Made by a program: the position numbers and the translations under genes. Source: JAISST01 sp050434145 (lineage in GTDB: Bacteria > Fusobacteriota > Fusobacteriia > Fusobacteriales > Fusobacteriaceae). Taken from it: DNA of 64,000 nucleotides. Location of the stretch: assembly GCF_050434145.1 (NCBI RefSeq), contig NZ_JBNPVX010000005.1, forward strand, positions 1 to 64,000. Reading direction: 5' to 3'. Below the pieces are notes generated by a model. It made no database searches. It saw nothing but the letters and a program-made list of their open reading frames with translations, and was not told where the DNA came from. Shown piece after piece: positions 34,144 through 42,593 of the stretch; position 1 is the stretch's first letter; each line of letters starts with the position of its first letter.

Positions 34144-35436
34144 TTAGTTATTTAGTCTTTGACCTTGCGTAATAGAATCTAGAATATATACTAATAGCTC
34201 ACTAGATATATTGTTTCCCCAAAATATCCCATCATATGTTAGGATATAATTATTGTCCATTTCCTGTATTAATCCTTTATTTATGTATATTTTTATTTTT
34301 TCATTAAAGTAATGAAATTCTTCCGGTGTTAAAATTGTTTTTATTTCTTGACTTGAAATAACAGGAAATTGTAATAAACCAGATAATTTTGATAATCTTT
34401 TGGCTATCTCATTATGTTTTACAAAAAAAGAGATTGTCTTATTCATATTGTATATGCCAATGTTGCCAATATTTCCTCCAGCACCTATACCTATGGGGAA
34501 AGTATCTCCACCATTATTTCTTACTTTGATATATTGGTAGTTATCAGCATTATTCTTGGCTACTTTTGTTAATTCCAATATGTGATATTCACTATCTTTT
34601 AGCACCTCATTAAGAAAGGTATCATGCAAATTGTAATCAGTCTCAATATCATAATCTAATTGAACATTTTCTGAGTTAATATCATGAGATAATTTGGACC
34701 CTTCATGAACCATAAGAGAATAGAAACTAGCACTACTTAGTCCTAATGCCTTTATGATTTTTACATCTTCTTTGACTTGTTCAATTGTTTGCTTTGGATA
34801 GTTATAGATTAGATCTATACAAAGATCACCAGTAAAAATGTCTTTGAGAATTTTTAATCTGTCAATCACTTCTGCTTTGCTATAAGTTCTGTTGTAGAAT
34901 TTTCTTCCTGCATCATCAAATGTTTGTATTCCAATACTAAACCTATTTACGCCATATTGTGCGAGTAATTTTGCTTTGTTTGGCGATAAATTATGCAATG
35001 TGCTTTCAAAAGTAAATTCATATCCACTTTTTAGTCTTACATTTTTTTGAATAGATTCCAATATAATTTTCAATTGTGAGTCATTGAATACTGTTGGAGT
35101 ACCACCACCAAAAAAAATTACTTGAAATTCACTTTCTTTGAAATATGTTGTGTTACCATAATGTTCAAATTGGTCAGCTAGATATTGAGCATATTCGTCA
35201 AGACTACCATCTATTTGTTTTCTATTAAGATTGCAAAAAGAACAAATTTTATCGCAATATGGGGTATGCACATAGATTGCTTTGGGAATATCAGATGGCT
35301 TTTCATTTAATATTTTCATATATTCTTCTTTTGTTGTTGGTTGTGATTTGAAGTATTTTCCTGCTAATCCTTTTGCATCATGATGAGATTTAAGACGTTT
35401 ATTAAAATGATTCAGAACTTCTTTTTTTCTTTCCAT
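34144..35436 (-). CDS. hutW: Anaerobic heme-degrading radical SAM enzyme (HutW/ChuW/HmuW, anaerobilin synthase)
   Basis: A 430-aa HemN-like class C radical SAM protein. YVHTPYCDKICSFCN provides the CxxxCxxC cluster ligands near residue 60. FFGGGTPTVF, FSIGIQTF and YNYPKQT are shared with the HemN/HutW group. HutW/ChuW enzymes open the heme ring without oxygen, methylating it and releasing iron. Its placement with TonB receptors, a heme-type ABC importer and a flavodoxin supports this over coproporphyrinogen oxidase. Its only strong ribosome-binding sequence (AAGGAGG, 35460-35454) lies 17 bases from the ATG inside a short hairpin. It starts a minus-strand unit divergent from the flavodoxin-TonB unit. 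Confidence 0.9.
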   Translation of the reverse strand: MERKKEVLNHFNKRLKSHHDAKGLAGKYFKSQPTTKEEYMKILNEKPSDIPKAIYVHTPYCDKICSFCNLNRKQIDGSLDEYAQYLADQFEHYGNTTYFKESEFQVIFFGGGTPTVFNDSQLKIILESIQKNVRLKSGYEFTFESTLHNLSPNKAKLLAQYGVNRFSIGIQTFDDAGRKFYNRTYSKAEVIDRLKILKDIFTGDLCIDLIYNYPKQTIEQVKEDVKIIKALGLSSASFYSLMVHEGSKLSHDINSENVQLDYDIETDYNLHDTFLNEVLKDSEYHILELTKVAKNNADNYQYIKVRNNGGDTFPIGIGAGGNIGNIGIYNMNKTISFFVKHNEIAKRLSKLSGLLQFPVISSQEIKTILTPEEFHYFNEKIKIYINKGLIQEMDNNYILTYDGIFWGNNISSELLVYILDSITQGQRLNN

Positions 35437-35446
35437 ATTATATTTT

Positions 35447-35460
35447 AGGAGAACCTCCTT
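35447..35460 (-). promoter_or_regulatory. Hairpin sequestering the hutW Shine-Dalgarno
   Basis: On the minus strand AAGGAGGTTCTCCT folds as AGGAG-GTT-CTCCT. The SD is 17 bases from ATG 35436, too far for normal use. Confidence 0.45.
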
Positions 35461-35576
35461 TGCAGTGTATTTTATGGTAATTATTGTACAAACTATTATA
35501 TATTATACAAATTTAAAGTATGTATAATATTAGCAGACAAAAAATTAAGTTTATCAAAATAAATCATACTGTGAAC

Positions 35577-35605
35577 ATCTTAATATTTTTATTTTGTTTT
35601 GTCAA
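35577..35605 (-). promoter_or_regulatory. Promoter of hutW
   Basis: TTGACA (35605-35600), 17 bases, TAAGAT (35582-35577) on the minus strand. The segment 35581-35605 matches the receptor promoter at 28800-28824 at 24 of 25 positions. Confidence 0.65.
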
Positions 35606-35622
35606 TAAAAATATTTTATTGA
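35602..35622. promoter_or_regulatory. Inverted repeat between divergent heme promoters
   Basis: TCAATAAAA (35602-35610) and TTTTATTGA (35614-35622) form a perfect 9-bp dyad with 3-base centre. It overlaps the hutW -35 and lies 20 bases before the -35 of the opposite unit, a good site for an iron- or heme-responsive repressor. Confidence 0.5.
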
Positions 35623-35642
35623 ATAAATTAAACAAAAAAGAT

Positions 35643-35671
35643 TTGACAAGACAAATATTTTCAATTATAAT
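35643..35671 (+). promoter_or_regulatory. Consensus promoter of the flavodoxin-TonB unit
   Basis: A full-consensus TTGACA (35643-35648), exactly 17 bases, TATAAT (35666-35671). Such a strong promoter implies tight repression under some condition. Confidence 0.9.
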
Positions 35672-35706
35672 TTTTATAGTATAACTTAATTTGGAGGTTA
35701 AATTTT

Positions 35707-36207
35707 ATGAAAACATTAATAGCATATTCTACACTTACTGGTAATACAAGAAAAGTGGCACAAGAAGTGGAAAAGGCAATAGCTGATTCTGAATTATCGG
35801 ATATATCAGATGTAAGAAATTTAGATTATGATTTGATCATAGTTGGGACTTGGATAGATAAAGGTACAGCTGATAAAAAGGCACTAGATTTTATAAAAAC
35901 ATTAAATAACAAAAAAGTTGCTTTTTTCTTTACATTAGGAGCAAATCCAGATTCTGACCACTGTAAAAAATGCAGTGAAAATATTACAAATTTATTTTTG
36001 GAAAACAATAATAATGTAATAGGTCATTACTCTTGTCAAGGTGCAATAGATCCTAAATTAATAGAACAAATGAGGAAAATGTTTCCTGCAGATCATCCAC
36101 ATGGAGTAAATCCAGAAAATGAAGCTAGATGGAAAGTAGCAAGTACACATCCAGATGAAAAAGACTTAGAAAATGCATATAATTATTTTAAGAATATTGT
36201 AAAATAA
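35707..36207 (+). CDS. Flavodoxin-family protein (HmuF-like)
   Basis: A 166-aa flavodoxin-fold protein. The phosphate-binding loop YSTLTGNTRKVAQEV is at residues 7-21, and the isoalloxazine-loop region VGTWIDKGTADKKA around 47-60. In Fusobacterium the partner of HmuW is a flavodoxin-like protein that handles heme and reduces anaerobilin; position and family suggest the same role here. It leads the plus-strand unit with DUF454, ExbB, ExbD and TonB. GGAGG is well spaced before the ATG. Confidence 0.82.
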   Translation: MKTLIAYSTLTGNTRKVAQEVEKAIADSELSDISDVRNLDYDLIIVGTWIDKGTADKKALDFIKTLNNKKVAFFFTLGANPDSDHCKKCSENITNLFLENNNNVIGHYSCQGAIDPKLIEQMRKMFPADHPHGVNPENEARWKVASTHPDEKDLENAYNYFKNIVK

Positions 36208-36219
36208 TCAGAGAATCTT

Positions 36220-36582
36220 ATGAAGAGAAATATATTAATAACTTTAGGTTTTTTGTGTTTATTTTTTGGAACATGGGGAATTTTTTTGCCTGTACTACCT
36301 ACGACTCCTTTTTTATTATTAGGTGCTTATTTTTTCAGTAGATCTTCAGAAAAATGGTATCAATTCCTTACGACAAATAAAGTCTTTGGCAAATATATTG
36401 ATGACTACATGATGAATAAAGGGATAACCTTAAAGAATAAGATATTTGCAGAGAGCTTTTTAGCAATAGGTCTTGGATTTAGTTATTATAAGATGCGTAA
36501 TATGAATATGCGATATATATTTCCAATTATTTTCATAGGGGTATCAGTACACATACTAAAATTAAAAACCTTAAAAAAATAA
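36220..36582 (+). CDS. YbaN/DUF454-family inner-membrane protein
   Basis: A 120-aa protein with the DUF454 signature (GIFLPVLPTTPFLLLGAYFFSRSS) and three or four membrane helices. The molecular function is unknown. It is often found next to heme or iron genes. It lies 12 bases after the flavodoxin gene and is clearly in the same unit. Confidence 0.82.
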   Translation: MKRNILITLGFLCLFFGTWGIFLPVLPTTPFLLLGAYFFSRSSEKWYQFLTTNKVFGKYIDDYMMNKGITLKNKIFAESFLAIGLGFSYYKMRNMNMRYIFPIIFIGVSVHILKLKTLKK

Positions 36583-36618
36583 TTATTTAACAGATTAAAC
36601 ACAAACGGAGGAAATTTT

Positions 36619-37227
36619 ATGATGTATTATTTGAAGGTAGGAGGTCCATTAATGTGGATACTTTTTGCCTTATCAATACTTTCTTTGGGTATTATTCTTG
36701 AAAGATTACTTTTTTTCTTTAGATATGAAAAAGGAGCAAGTAAACTTTTCAAAAGCCAAGTAACTGTTGCAATGGCTGCCAATGATAAAAAGAAAGCAAT
36801 AGAATTATGTAAGAATGAAAAAAATTGTATTGGTTCCTCAGTAAAAAAGTTTTTGTTACGATGTAAAAGTGATGGAGATTTTCATCATTATGAACAATTA
36901 ATAAAAGAAATAGGAATGGAAGAAATAGGAAAGTTGGAAAAAAGGCTACATGTATTGGCTATTATAGGTGCTATAGCGCCCATGATAGGATTACTAGGAA
37001 CAGTAACTGGCATGATAGATGCCTTTACGAATTTATCAAAATTTGGTGCTGGTGACCCTACAATAGTAGCAGATGGGATATCTAAAGCTCTGGTTACTAC
37101 TGCTGCTGGATTATTTATTGCAATACCAGCTATAGTGGTATATAATCTTTTAAATAAAAAAATAGAGAGTACTGAAGAAGAAATAGATAAAATAGTTACT
37201 AATATTATAAATATTGTACGATCATAA
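36619..37227 (+). CDS. exbB: Biopolymer transport protein ExbB (MotA/TolQ/ExbB family)
   Basis: A 202-aa proton-channel subunit that energises TonB. It has three membrane helices (residues about 12-32, 110-132, 152-175) and family motifs GAIAPMIGLLGTVTGMIDAF and SKALVTTAAGLFIAIPAIVVYNLL. GGAGGA is well spaced before ATG 36619. It is followed by exbD and tonB, forming a complete energy-transducing set for the two receptors. Confidence 0.92.
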   Translation: MMYYLKVGGPLMWILFALSILSLGIILERLLFFFRYEKGASKLFKSQVTVAMAANDKKKAIELCKNEKNCIGSSVKKFLLRCKSDGDFHHYEQLIKEIGMEEIGKLEKRLHVLAIIGAIAPMIGLLGTVTGMIDAFTNLSKFGAGDPTIVADGISKALVTTAAGLFIAIPAIVVYNLLNKKIESTEEEIDKIVTNIINIVRS

Positions 37228-37243
37228 AGACAGGAGTTTTGTT

Positions 37244-37630
37244 GTGAGAAAAGTAAAGAAAAGAGCAATCATGTATCCAGATTTGACACCATTAATAGAT
37301 GTTGTCTTTTTATTATTAATATTTTTTATGATATCAACTACTTTTAATAAATATGGAAAATTTGATATTACATTACCACAATCTGATATAGTAGAAAAAA
37401 GTGAAAATTCTGCAATGGAAATAATAATTGATAAAAATGGAAACTATTTTATAATGAAGGGCGAGGAAAGTGTACAAGTAGAATTTGACCAACTAGAAAA
37501 TCATTTGAGTGGAGTAGAAGAAGTAACTATTTCTGGAGATAAAGATATAAAATATCATCTGGTGACTGATGTATTGAATAAGGTAAAAAAAATGGGAATA
37601 GAAAAAATTGGTATAAATTTTTACGAATAA
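37244..37630 (+). CDS. exbD: Biopolymer transport protein ExbD
   Basis: A 128-aa ExbD/TolR protein: one membrane helix with the essential Asp in the segment DLTPLIDVVFLLLIFFM, then a periplasmic domain. GTG 37244 is taken as the start because CAGGAG (37231-37236) is 7 bases before it; an in-frame upstream TTG at 37214 overlaps exbB and lacks such a site. It partners ExbB in the proton-driven motor. Confidence 0.9.
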   Translation: MRKVKKRAIMYPDLTPLIDVVFLLLIFFMISTTFNKYGKFDITLPQSDIVEKSENSAMEIIIDKNGNYFIMKGEESVQVEFDQLENHLSGVEEVTISGDKDIKYHLVTDVLNKVKKMGIEKIGINFYE

Positions 37631-37648
37631 TTATTTGGAAGGGACAAA

Positions 37649-38386
37649 ATGAAATATATAATTATTTCTTTAATAATACATTTGGGAATAGTCTCAGGAA
37701 TGTATTTTGATTTATTTGATAATGAGATTGAATTAACTCCAAAAAAAATAGCTGTGGATGTGGCTTTTAATGTTATTGAAAAACAAGAAACTGTAATAAT
37801 GAAAACTAATGAACTATCGGATACTTTAGAATTGCCAGCACCACCATCATTGCCTGTGGAAGAAGTAAAAGTGGAGCCAGCATCTGAAGCTCCACCACCT
37901 GATCCATTGCCAATAAAGAAATCAAAAGAAAAAAAAATAGTAAAAAAAGATACAAAGTCAAAAGAACAGCCAAAAAAGAAAGAAAAATCTAAAAATACCT
38001 CTGAAAATTCTAATAATATACAAAATAAAGTTGTTACTGATGTATTTGGTGATTCTAAGCAATTTAAGTCAAATGGTGATGGTACTTATACTGCTTTTTC
38101 GACTAAGGGAATAAATTACCAGATTCTAATGAAGCCTGAACCAAGCTATCCAGCTAGAGCTCAAAGAGCAAATTTTAATAGGTCTGTGACAGTGAGAGCC
38201 AAATTTCTGGTAGATCTTAATGGAAATGTAGGAGATGTGCAGATATTGTCTGGAAATGCTGGAATGGGATTTGATGATGAGGTAAGAAGGGTTTTAAAAA
38301 GTTGGAAATTTAAACCTATTATTCATAATGGAAAAAAAATTAAACTTTACTTTAATAGAAATTTTACATTTCATCCCAAAAGATGA
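37649..38386 (+). CDS. tonB: Energy transducer TonB
   Basis: A 245-aa TonB. It has an N-terminal membrane anchor (residues about 1-20), a proline-rich then lysine-rich periplasmic spacer (residues about 65-120, PAPPSLPVEEVKVEP) and a C-terminal TonB domain (PSYPARAQRANFNRSVTVRA, VRRVLKSWKFKPI). It transmits energy to the receptors encoded at 26483 and 31847. It is the last gene of its unit. Confidence 0.93.
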   Translation: MKYIIISLIIHLGIVSGMYFDLFDNEIELTPKKIAVDVAFNVIEKQETVIMKTNELSDTLELPAPPSLPVEEVKVEPASEAPPPDPLPIKKSKEKKIVKKDTKSKEQPKKKEKSKNTSENSNNIQNKVVTDVFGDSKQFKSNGDGTYTAFSTKGINYQILMKPEPSYPARAQRANFNRSVTVRAKFLVDLNGNVGDVQILSGNAGMGFDDEVRRVLKSWKFKPIIHNGKKIKLYFNRNFTFHPKR

Positions 38387-38457
38387 GATATTGTCAGTTT
38401 ATTTTAATATAAAACTATTTTTAATTTTGAATAATATAATTTTTTATAAATAAAAAA

Positions 38458-38482
38458 TTAGAGGAGTGGTATACTCCTCTAA
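38458..38482. terminator. Bidirectional terminator
   Basis: TTAGAGGAGT (38458-38467) pairs with ACTCCTCTAA (38473-38482), flanked by A-rich and T-rich tracts. It serves tonB and the minus-strand amidase. Confidence 0.85.
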
Positions 38483-38486
38483 AATT

Positions 38487-39695
38487 TTATTTGAAATTAA
38501 TAATATAATCTGCAATTATATTAGCTGCTATATCTAAATCATTCACTCTGACATCTTCTTCTGGACTATGGCTGATTCCCTTGACACATCTTACAAATAA
38601 CATTCCAATATTAGTAACTTTCTCCATTTCTTGAGCATCATGGCCAGCACCACTTGGTAATAAAAATATTTTTTGATTTTGATTATTAAATGATTTTTTC
38701 AATCTTTCAATAACAGAATTACTACATTTTGTTTCTATGATTTGATTAGTAAACTGTAGTTCATATTTCATTTTATTTTTTTCAATAGCTGATTTTATTA
38801 TGTTTTCAATATCTTTCATGATATTAATTAGTTCACTATTCTCTGGTCCTCTTATATCTATTGTAAATTCAGATTTTGCTGGAATAATATTGACTGCACC
38901 TGGAAAAATATCGACTTTTCCAAATGTAATGACTATATTTTCCAAGGATTTAATAAATTCTGTGCTTTTATAGATAATCTCACTCATGGTAGTGACAGTA
39001 TCTTTGCGCATATTCATTGGAATAGTCCCAGAATGTCCAGCTTCCCCGTAGACTGTTACCTTATATCTGTTACAAGCTTGTATTCTGCTAACAATTCCTA
39101 CAGGAAGATTTTCTGCTTCTAATACTGGACCTTGTTCTATATGAACTTCCAAAAAACTATCGATGTTATTTACTTTGCAACTATCTATATTGTCAGGATT
39201 AAAATTATACTCTTTAAGTTGCTCATATAATTTTTTACCACTATATTCTAAATTCAGCAATTCTTGAGAAAATGTGCCAGCAATGGCCTTGCTTGTCATG
39301 CAGGCATTTGGAAAAGAAATACCTTCTTCATAGGCAAATGATATTATTTTTAGATTACAAGGAAGTGATTTATATTTTTGTAATAATTTTTTTACAGTTA
39401 CAATTGGTAATATTACTCCTAGTATTCCATCATATTTACCACCATTTTTAACACTATCTTGATGAGATCCAATTACTAATGTTTTATTATTGGATTCTGG
39501 GCTTTTGTATGATCCAATAAGGTTACCTACAGCATCAATGGATGTATCTAAATGTGCTTCAATCATCCATTTTTCTATCAAATCTCTAGCCTCTAGATAT
39601 TCTTTGGTCAAATATAGTCTAGTAACTCCTTCTTCAGTTTCGCTGATCTTACCAAGGATTTCTAATTTTTCCTTGATTTCATTTCCTAGATGCAT
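38487..39695 (-). CDS. M20-family Zn-dependent amidohydrolase (N-carbamoyl amino acid / allantoate type)
   Basis: A 402-aa AllC/HyuC-type enzyme that removes carbamoyl or ureido groups from small substrates. Metal ligands are visible: GSHQDSV (His), GGKYDG (Asp), AYEEG (Glu), LEVHIEQGP (His) and GAGHDAQEM (His). The dimerisation lid occupies the middle (about 210-320). It follows lepA by 12 bases and likely shares its promoter, although no pyrimidine or purine degradation genes lie nearby. The substrate is not determinable. Confidence 0.85.
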   Translation of the reverse strand: MHLGNEIKEKLEILGKISETEEGVTRLYLTKEYLEARDLIEKWMIEAHLDTSIDAVGNLIGSYKSPESNNKTLVIGSHQDSVKNGGKYDGILGVILPIVTVKKLLQKYKSLPCNLKIISFAYEEGISFPNACMTSKAIAGTFSQELLNLEYSGKKLYEQLKEYNFNPDNIDSCKVNNIDSFLEVHIEQGPVLEAENLPVGIVSRIQACNRYKVTVYGEAGHSGTIPMNMRKDTVTTMSEIIYKSTEFIKSLENIVITFGKVDIFPGAVNIIPAKSEFTIDIRGPENSELINIMKDIENIIKSAIEKNKMKYELQFTNQIIETKCSNSVIERLKKSFNNQNQKIFLLPSGAGHDAQEMEKVTNIGMLFVRCVKGISHSPEEDVRVNDLDIAANIIADYIINFK

Positions 39696-39707
39696 AATGA
39701 TTGCTCC

Positions 39708-41513
39708 TTAGTTATCATTTAATTTTAACACTGATACAAAAGCTTCTTGAGGGATTTCTACATTACCTATAGTTTTCATACGTTTTTTACCTTCTTTTTG
39801 TTTTTCAAGAAGTTTTTTCTTTCTTGTAATATCTCCACCATAACATTTTGCAATAACATTCTTTCTGTATGGTTTGATAGTTTCTCTAGCTATGATTTTG
39901 GCACCCAATGCGGCTTGTATTGGTATTTCAAATTGTTGTCTTGGAATTACTTCTTTCAGCTTTTCACATATGGTGCGTCCTCTATAATATGCATTATCAG
40001 CATGGGCAATAAAAGAGAATGCATCTACAGTCTTTCCAGATACAAGTATATCAACTTTCACTAGATTTCCTTCTTTGTACCCAATTAATTCATACTCAAA
40101 TGATGCATATCCTTTAGTACGAGATTTTAATTTATCATAAAAATCAATTACAATTTCTGCAAGTGGCAATTCATAAGTGAGCATAGACCTATTTTCATCA
40201 ATGTAATCCATTGCAATGTAAGTACCTCTTTTTTCTTGGCATAATTCCATTATTCCACCAACATAGTCTTTTGGAACTATTATTTTACCAAGGATATATG
40301 GTTCTTCGACTAAAATATTTCCTTTACTGCCTTCAGGAAACTCGCAAGGATTATCTATAGTATAAGTATCACTAGTGCCAACAGTTACTTTGTATTCAAC
40401 TGAAGGAGTGGTAGAAATAAGGTCAAGATCATATTCACGCCTAAGTCTTTCTACAATTATCTCCATGTGTAAAAGTCCTAAGAAACCACATCTAAATCCA
40501 AAACCTAATGCAGTGGACGTTTCAGGTTCAAAAGTCAATGATGCATCATTAAGTTGCAATTTTTCTAATGCATCTCTCAAGTCCTGATAATCATCAGTGA
40601 ATAAAGGATATACCCCTGCAAACACCATAGATTGAGCTGGCTTAAATCCTTCCAATGGAAATGTACATGGATTGGTAGCATTGGTGATAGTATCTCCTAC
40701 ACGTGTATCATGTATTGTTTTTACACCTGTTATTATATATCCTACCGAACCTGATGTAAGTTCGTCTGTTATTTTCATTGATGGAGAAAAAATTCCTACT
40801 TCTAATATTTCAAAATTCTTGTCAGTAGACCATATTTTGATTTTATCTCCTTTCTTTATATTCCCATCTAGGATTTTTACATAAGTAATTACACCTCTGT
40901 AATCATCAAAGATAGAGTCAAATATAAGAGCTTTTAAAGGGGCCTTTTCATCATAATCTGGAGCTGGAATTTTTTCAACAATGGCTTCTAATAAGTCATC
41001 AATTCCTATTCCTGTTTTTCCAGAGCATAAAATAGCATCATCTGCAGGTAATCCAATAATATCTTCTATTTCTTTTCTCACTTTTTCTACATCTGCAGCA
41101 GGCAAATCAATTTTGTTTATAACAGGAAGTATTTCAAGATTTTGTTCGATAGCAAGATAAACATTGGCAAGAGTCTGTGCTTCTACACCTTGAGCTGCAT
41201 CAACTACAAGAATAGCCCCTTCACAGGCATTAAGTGATCGTGATACTTCATAAATAAAATCCACATGGCCAGGAGTGTCAATTAAGTTAAGTTCATACTG
41301 GATACCATTTTTTGCTTTGTAAAATAAAGTAACTGCTTGTGCTTTTATTGTGATTCCTTTTTCACGTTCTAAATCCATTGAATCAAGTAATTGAGCTTTC
41401 ATATCACGCTGTGCAACAGTGCCTGTGAATTCTAAAAGTCTATCTGCAATAGTAGATTTTCCATGATCTATATGTGCTATAATAGAAAAATTTCTTTTAA
41501 ATTTTTGTAGCAT
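39708..41513 (-). CDS. lepA: Elongation factor 4 (LepA)
   Basis: A 601-aa translational GTPase, close to the usual length. It carries AHIDHGKST (G1), REKGITIKAQ (G2), DTPGHVDF (G3), NKIDLPAA (G4), EF-G-like domains III and V, and the LepA-specific C-terminal domain (YKEGNLVKVDILVSGKTVDAFSFI in parts, GGDITRKKKLLEKQKEGKKRM). It promotes back-translocation or 30S assembly under stress. The promoter is at 41573-41544. Confidence 0.97.
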   Translation of the reverse strand: MLQKFKRNFSIIAHIDHGKSTIADRLLEFTGTVAQRDMKAQLLDSMDLEREKGITIKAQAVTLFYKAKNGIQYELNLIDTPGHVDFIYEVSRSLNACEGAILVVDAAQGVEAQTLANVYLAIEQNLEILPVINKIDLPAADVEKVRKEIEDIIGLPADDAILCSGKTGIGIDDLLEAIVEKIPAPDYDEKAPLKALIFDSIFDDYRGVITYVKILDGNIKKGDKIKIWSTDKNFEILEVGIFSPSMKITDELTSGSVGYIITGVKTIHDTRVGDTITNATNPCTFPLEGFKPAQSMVFAGVYPLFTDDYQDLRDALEKLQLNDASLTFEPETSTALGFGFRCGFLGLLHMEIIVERLRREYDLDLISTTPSVEYKVTVGTSDTYTIDNPCEFPEGSKGNILVEEPYILGKIIVPKDYVGGIMELCQEKRGTYIAMDYIDENRSMLTYELPLAEIVIDFYDKLKSRTKGYASFEYELIGYKEGNLVKVDILVSGKTVDAFSFIAHADNAYYRGRTICEKLKEVIPRQQFEIPIQAALGAKIIARETIKPYRKNVIAKCYGGDITRKKKLLEKQKEGKKRMKTIGNVEIPQEAFVSVLKLNDN

Positions 41514-41543
41514 TTTGTCCTCCTAAAAAATTATCCATTGTAT

Positions 41544-41573
41544 ATTATATCGTTATTTGAAGGCTAAAGTCAA
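41544..41573 (-). promoter_or_regulatory. lepA promoter
   Basis: TTGACT (41573-41568), 18 bases, TATAAT (41549-41544) on the minus strand. Confidence 0.7.
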
Positions 41574-41654
41574 GGGAAAAACTTTATTTCTTATGCTTTT
41601 TATAAAAAGAGCGCTTTATATTTATTTCTAGGCAGATATTTTTCTTTTACTAAT

Positions 41655-41683
41655 TTGACAAAGGTGAAAAGATAGTATATAAT
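41655..41683 (+). promoter_or_regulatory. Promoter of the HD-domain gene
   Basis: TTGACA (41655-41660), 17 bases, TATAAT (41678-41683), both full consensus. Confidence 0.85.
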
Positions 41684-41732
41684 AAAAGTAAATTTTATTT
41701 TAATTCAAGTAAATATTCAAGAAAGGATTATT

Positions 41733-42527
41733 ATGAGTGCTATAAATTTGGAAAAAGCTAGAGTAGTTTTTAATGACTATGTTTCTAATTATGATTTGAC
41801 AAATGAGAAAATCAGATTGAAGGTAGCTCATACATACAAAGTGATGAATCTTAGTGAAAAAGTTGCTCAAAGTCTAAATATATCTATAGCAGATATTGAA
41901 TTAGCTAGACTAATTGGTCTACTTCATGATATAGGAAGATTTGAGCAAGTAAAACTTCATAATACATTTGATGATACTGTATTTCCTCATAGTGAATACG
42001 GGATAAAAGTATTGTTTGAAGAGAACCATATAAGAGACTATATAGATGATACTCAATATGACAATATTATTTATAATGCAATTAAAAATCATAGTTCTTT
42101 TAAATTAGATGAAGAATCTTTTACTGCCAATACATTGATGCATTGTAAAATAATAAGAGATGCTGATAAATTAGATATTTTTAGAGTTATACTCGAAGAA
42201 AATATAAAAACAATTTCTAAAATATCAAAAAAACAGTTTGAGAAAGATTATATTTCTGATAATGTATATAATGATATTTTGGAGTATAAAAGTATTTTAC
42301 GTTCCCAAAGGCATACAAGTATTGATGTAGTAGTGTCTTTTATTGGGTTTGTATTTGATATAAATTATAAATATAGTTTTGAATACCTACTGGAGAATGG
42401 TTATATAAAAAAAATAATAGATAGTATAGGTCATACTGAGATGGAAACTAAAGAAAAATTATTAAAAATAAAAAAAGTTGCAGAAAATTATTGTCGTGAG
42501 AAAAGAAATGGGATATTTAATGAGTAA
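41733..42527 (+). CDS. HD-domain phosphohydrolase
   Basis: A 264-aa protein with a full HD motif set: His33 in VAHTYKVM, His65-Asp66 in LLHDIGRF, further His in HSEYGI and KNHSSF, and Asp in RDADKLDIFR. HD proteins hydrolyse nucleotides or phosphoesters. It has no extra domain. It is monocistronic behind a consensus promoter, so it is probably well expressed. The substrate is unknown. Confidence 0.82.
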   Translation: MSAINLEKARVVFNDYVSNYDLTNEKIRLKVAHTYKVMNLSEKVAQSLNISIADIELARLIGLLHDIGRFEQVKLHNTFDDTVFPHSEYGIKVLFEENHIRDYIDDTQYDNIIYNAIKNHSSFKLDEESFTANTLMHCKIIRDADKLDIFRVILEENIKTISKISKKQFEKDYISDNVYNDILEYKSILRSQRHTSIDVVVSFIGFVFDINYKYSFEYLLENGYIKKIIDSIGHTEMETKEKLLKIKKVAENYCREKRNGIFNE

Positions 42528-42593
42528 AAAAGTTAATCAATAAAAATTTAATATAATAATAAAAAATCATAAAACAAGTCTAAGGGATTGTCT

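Noticed and set aside
34144..35436. Oxygen-independent coproporphyrinogen oxidase (HemN)
   Set aside because: It shares the fold, but the heme-uptake neighbourhood and sequence pattern fit HutW/ChuW better.
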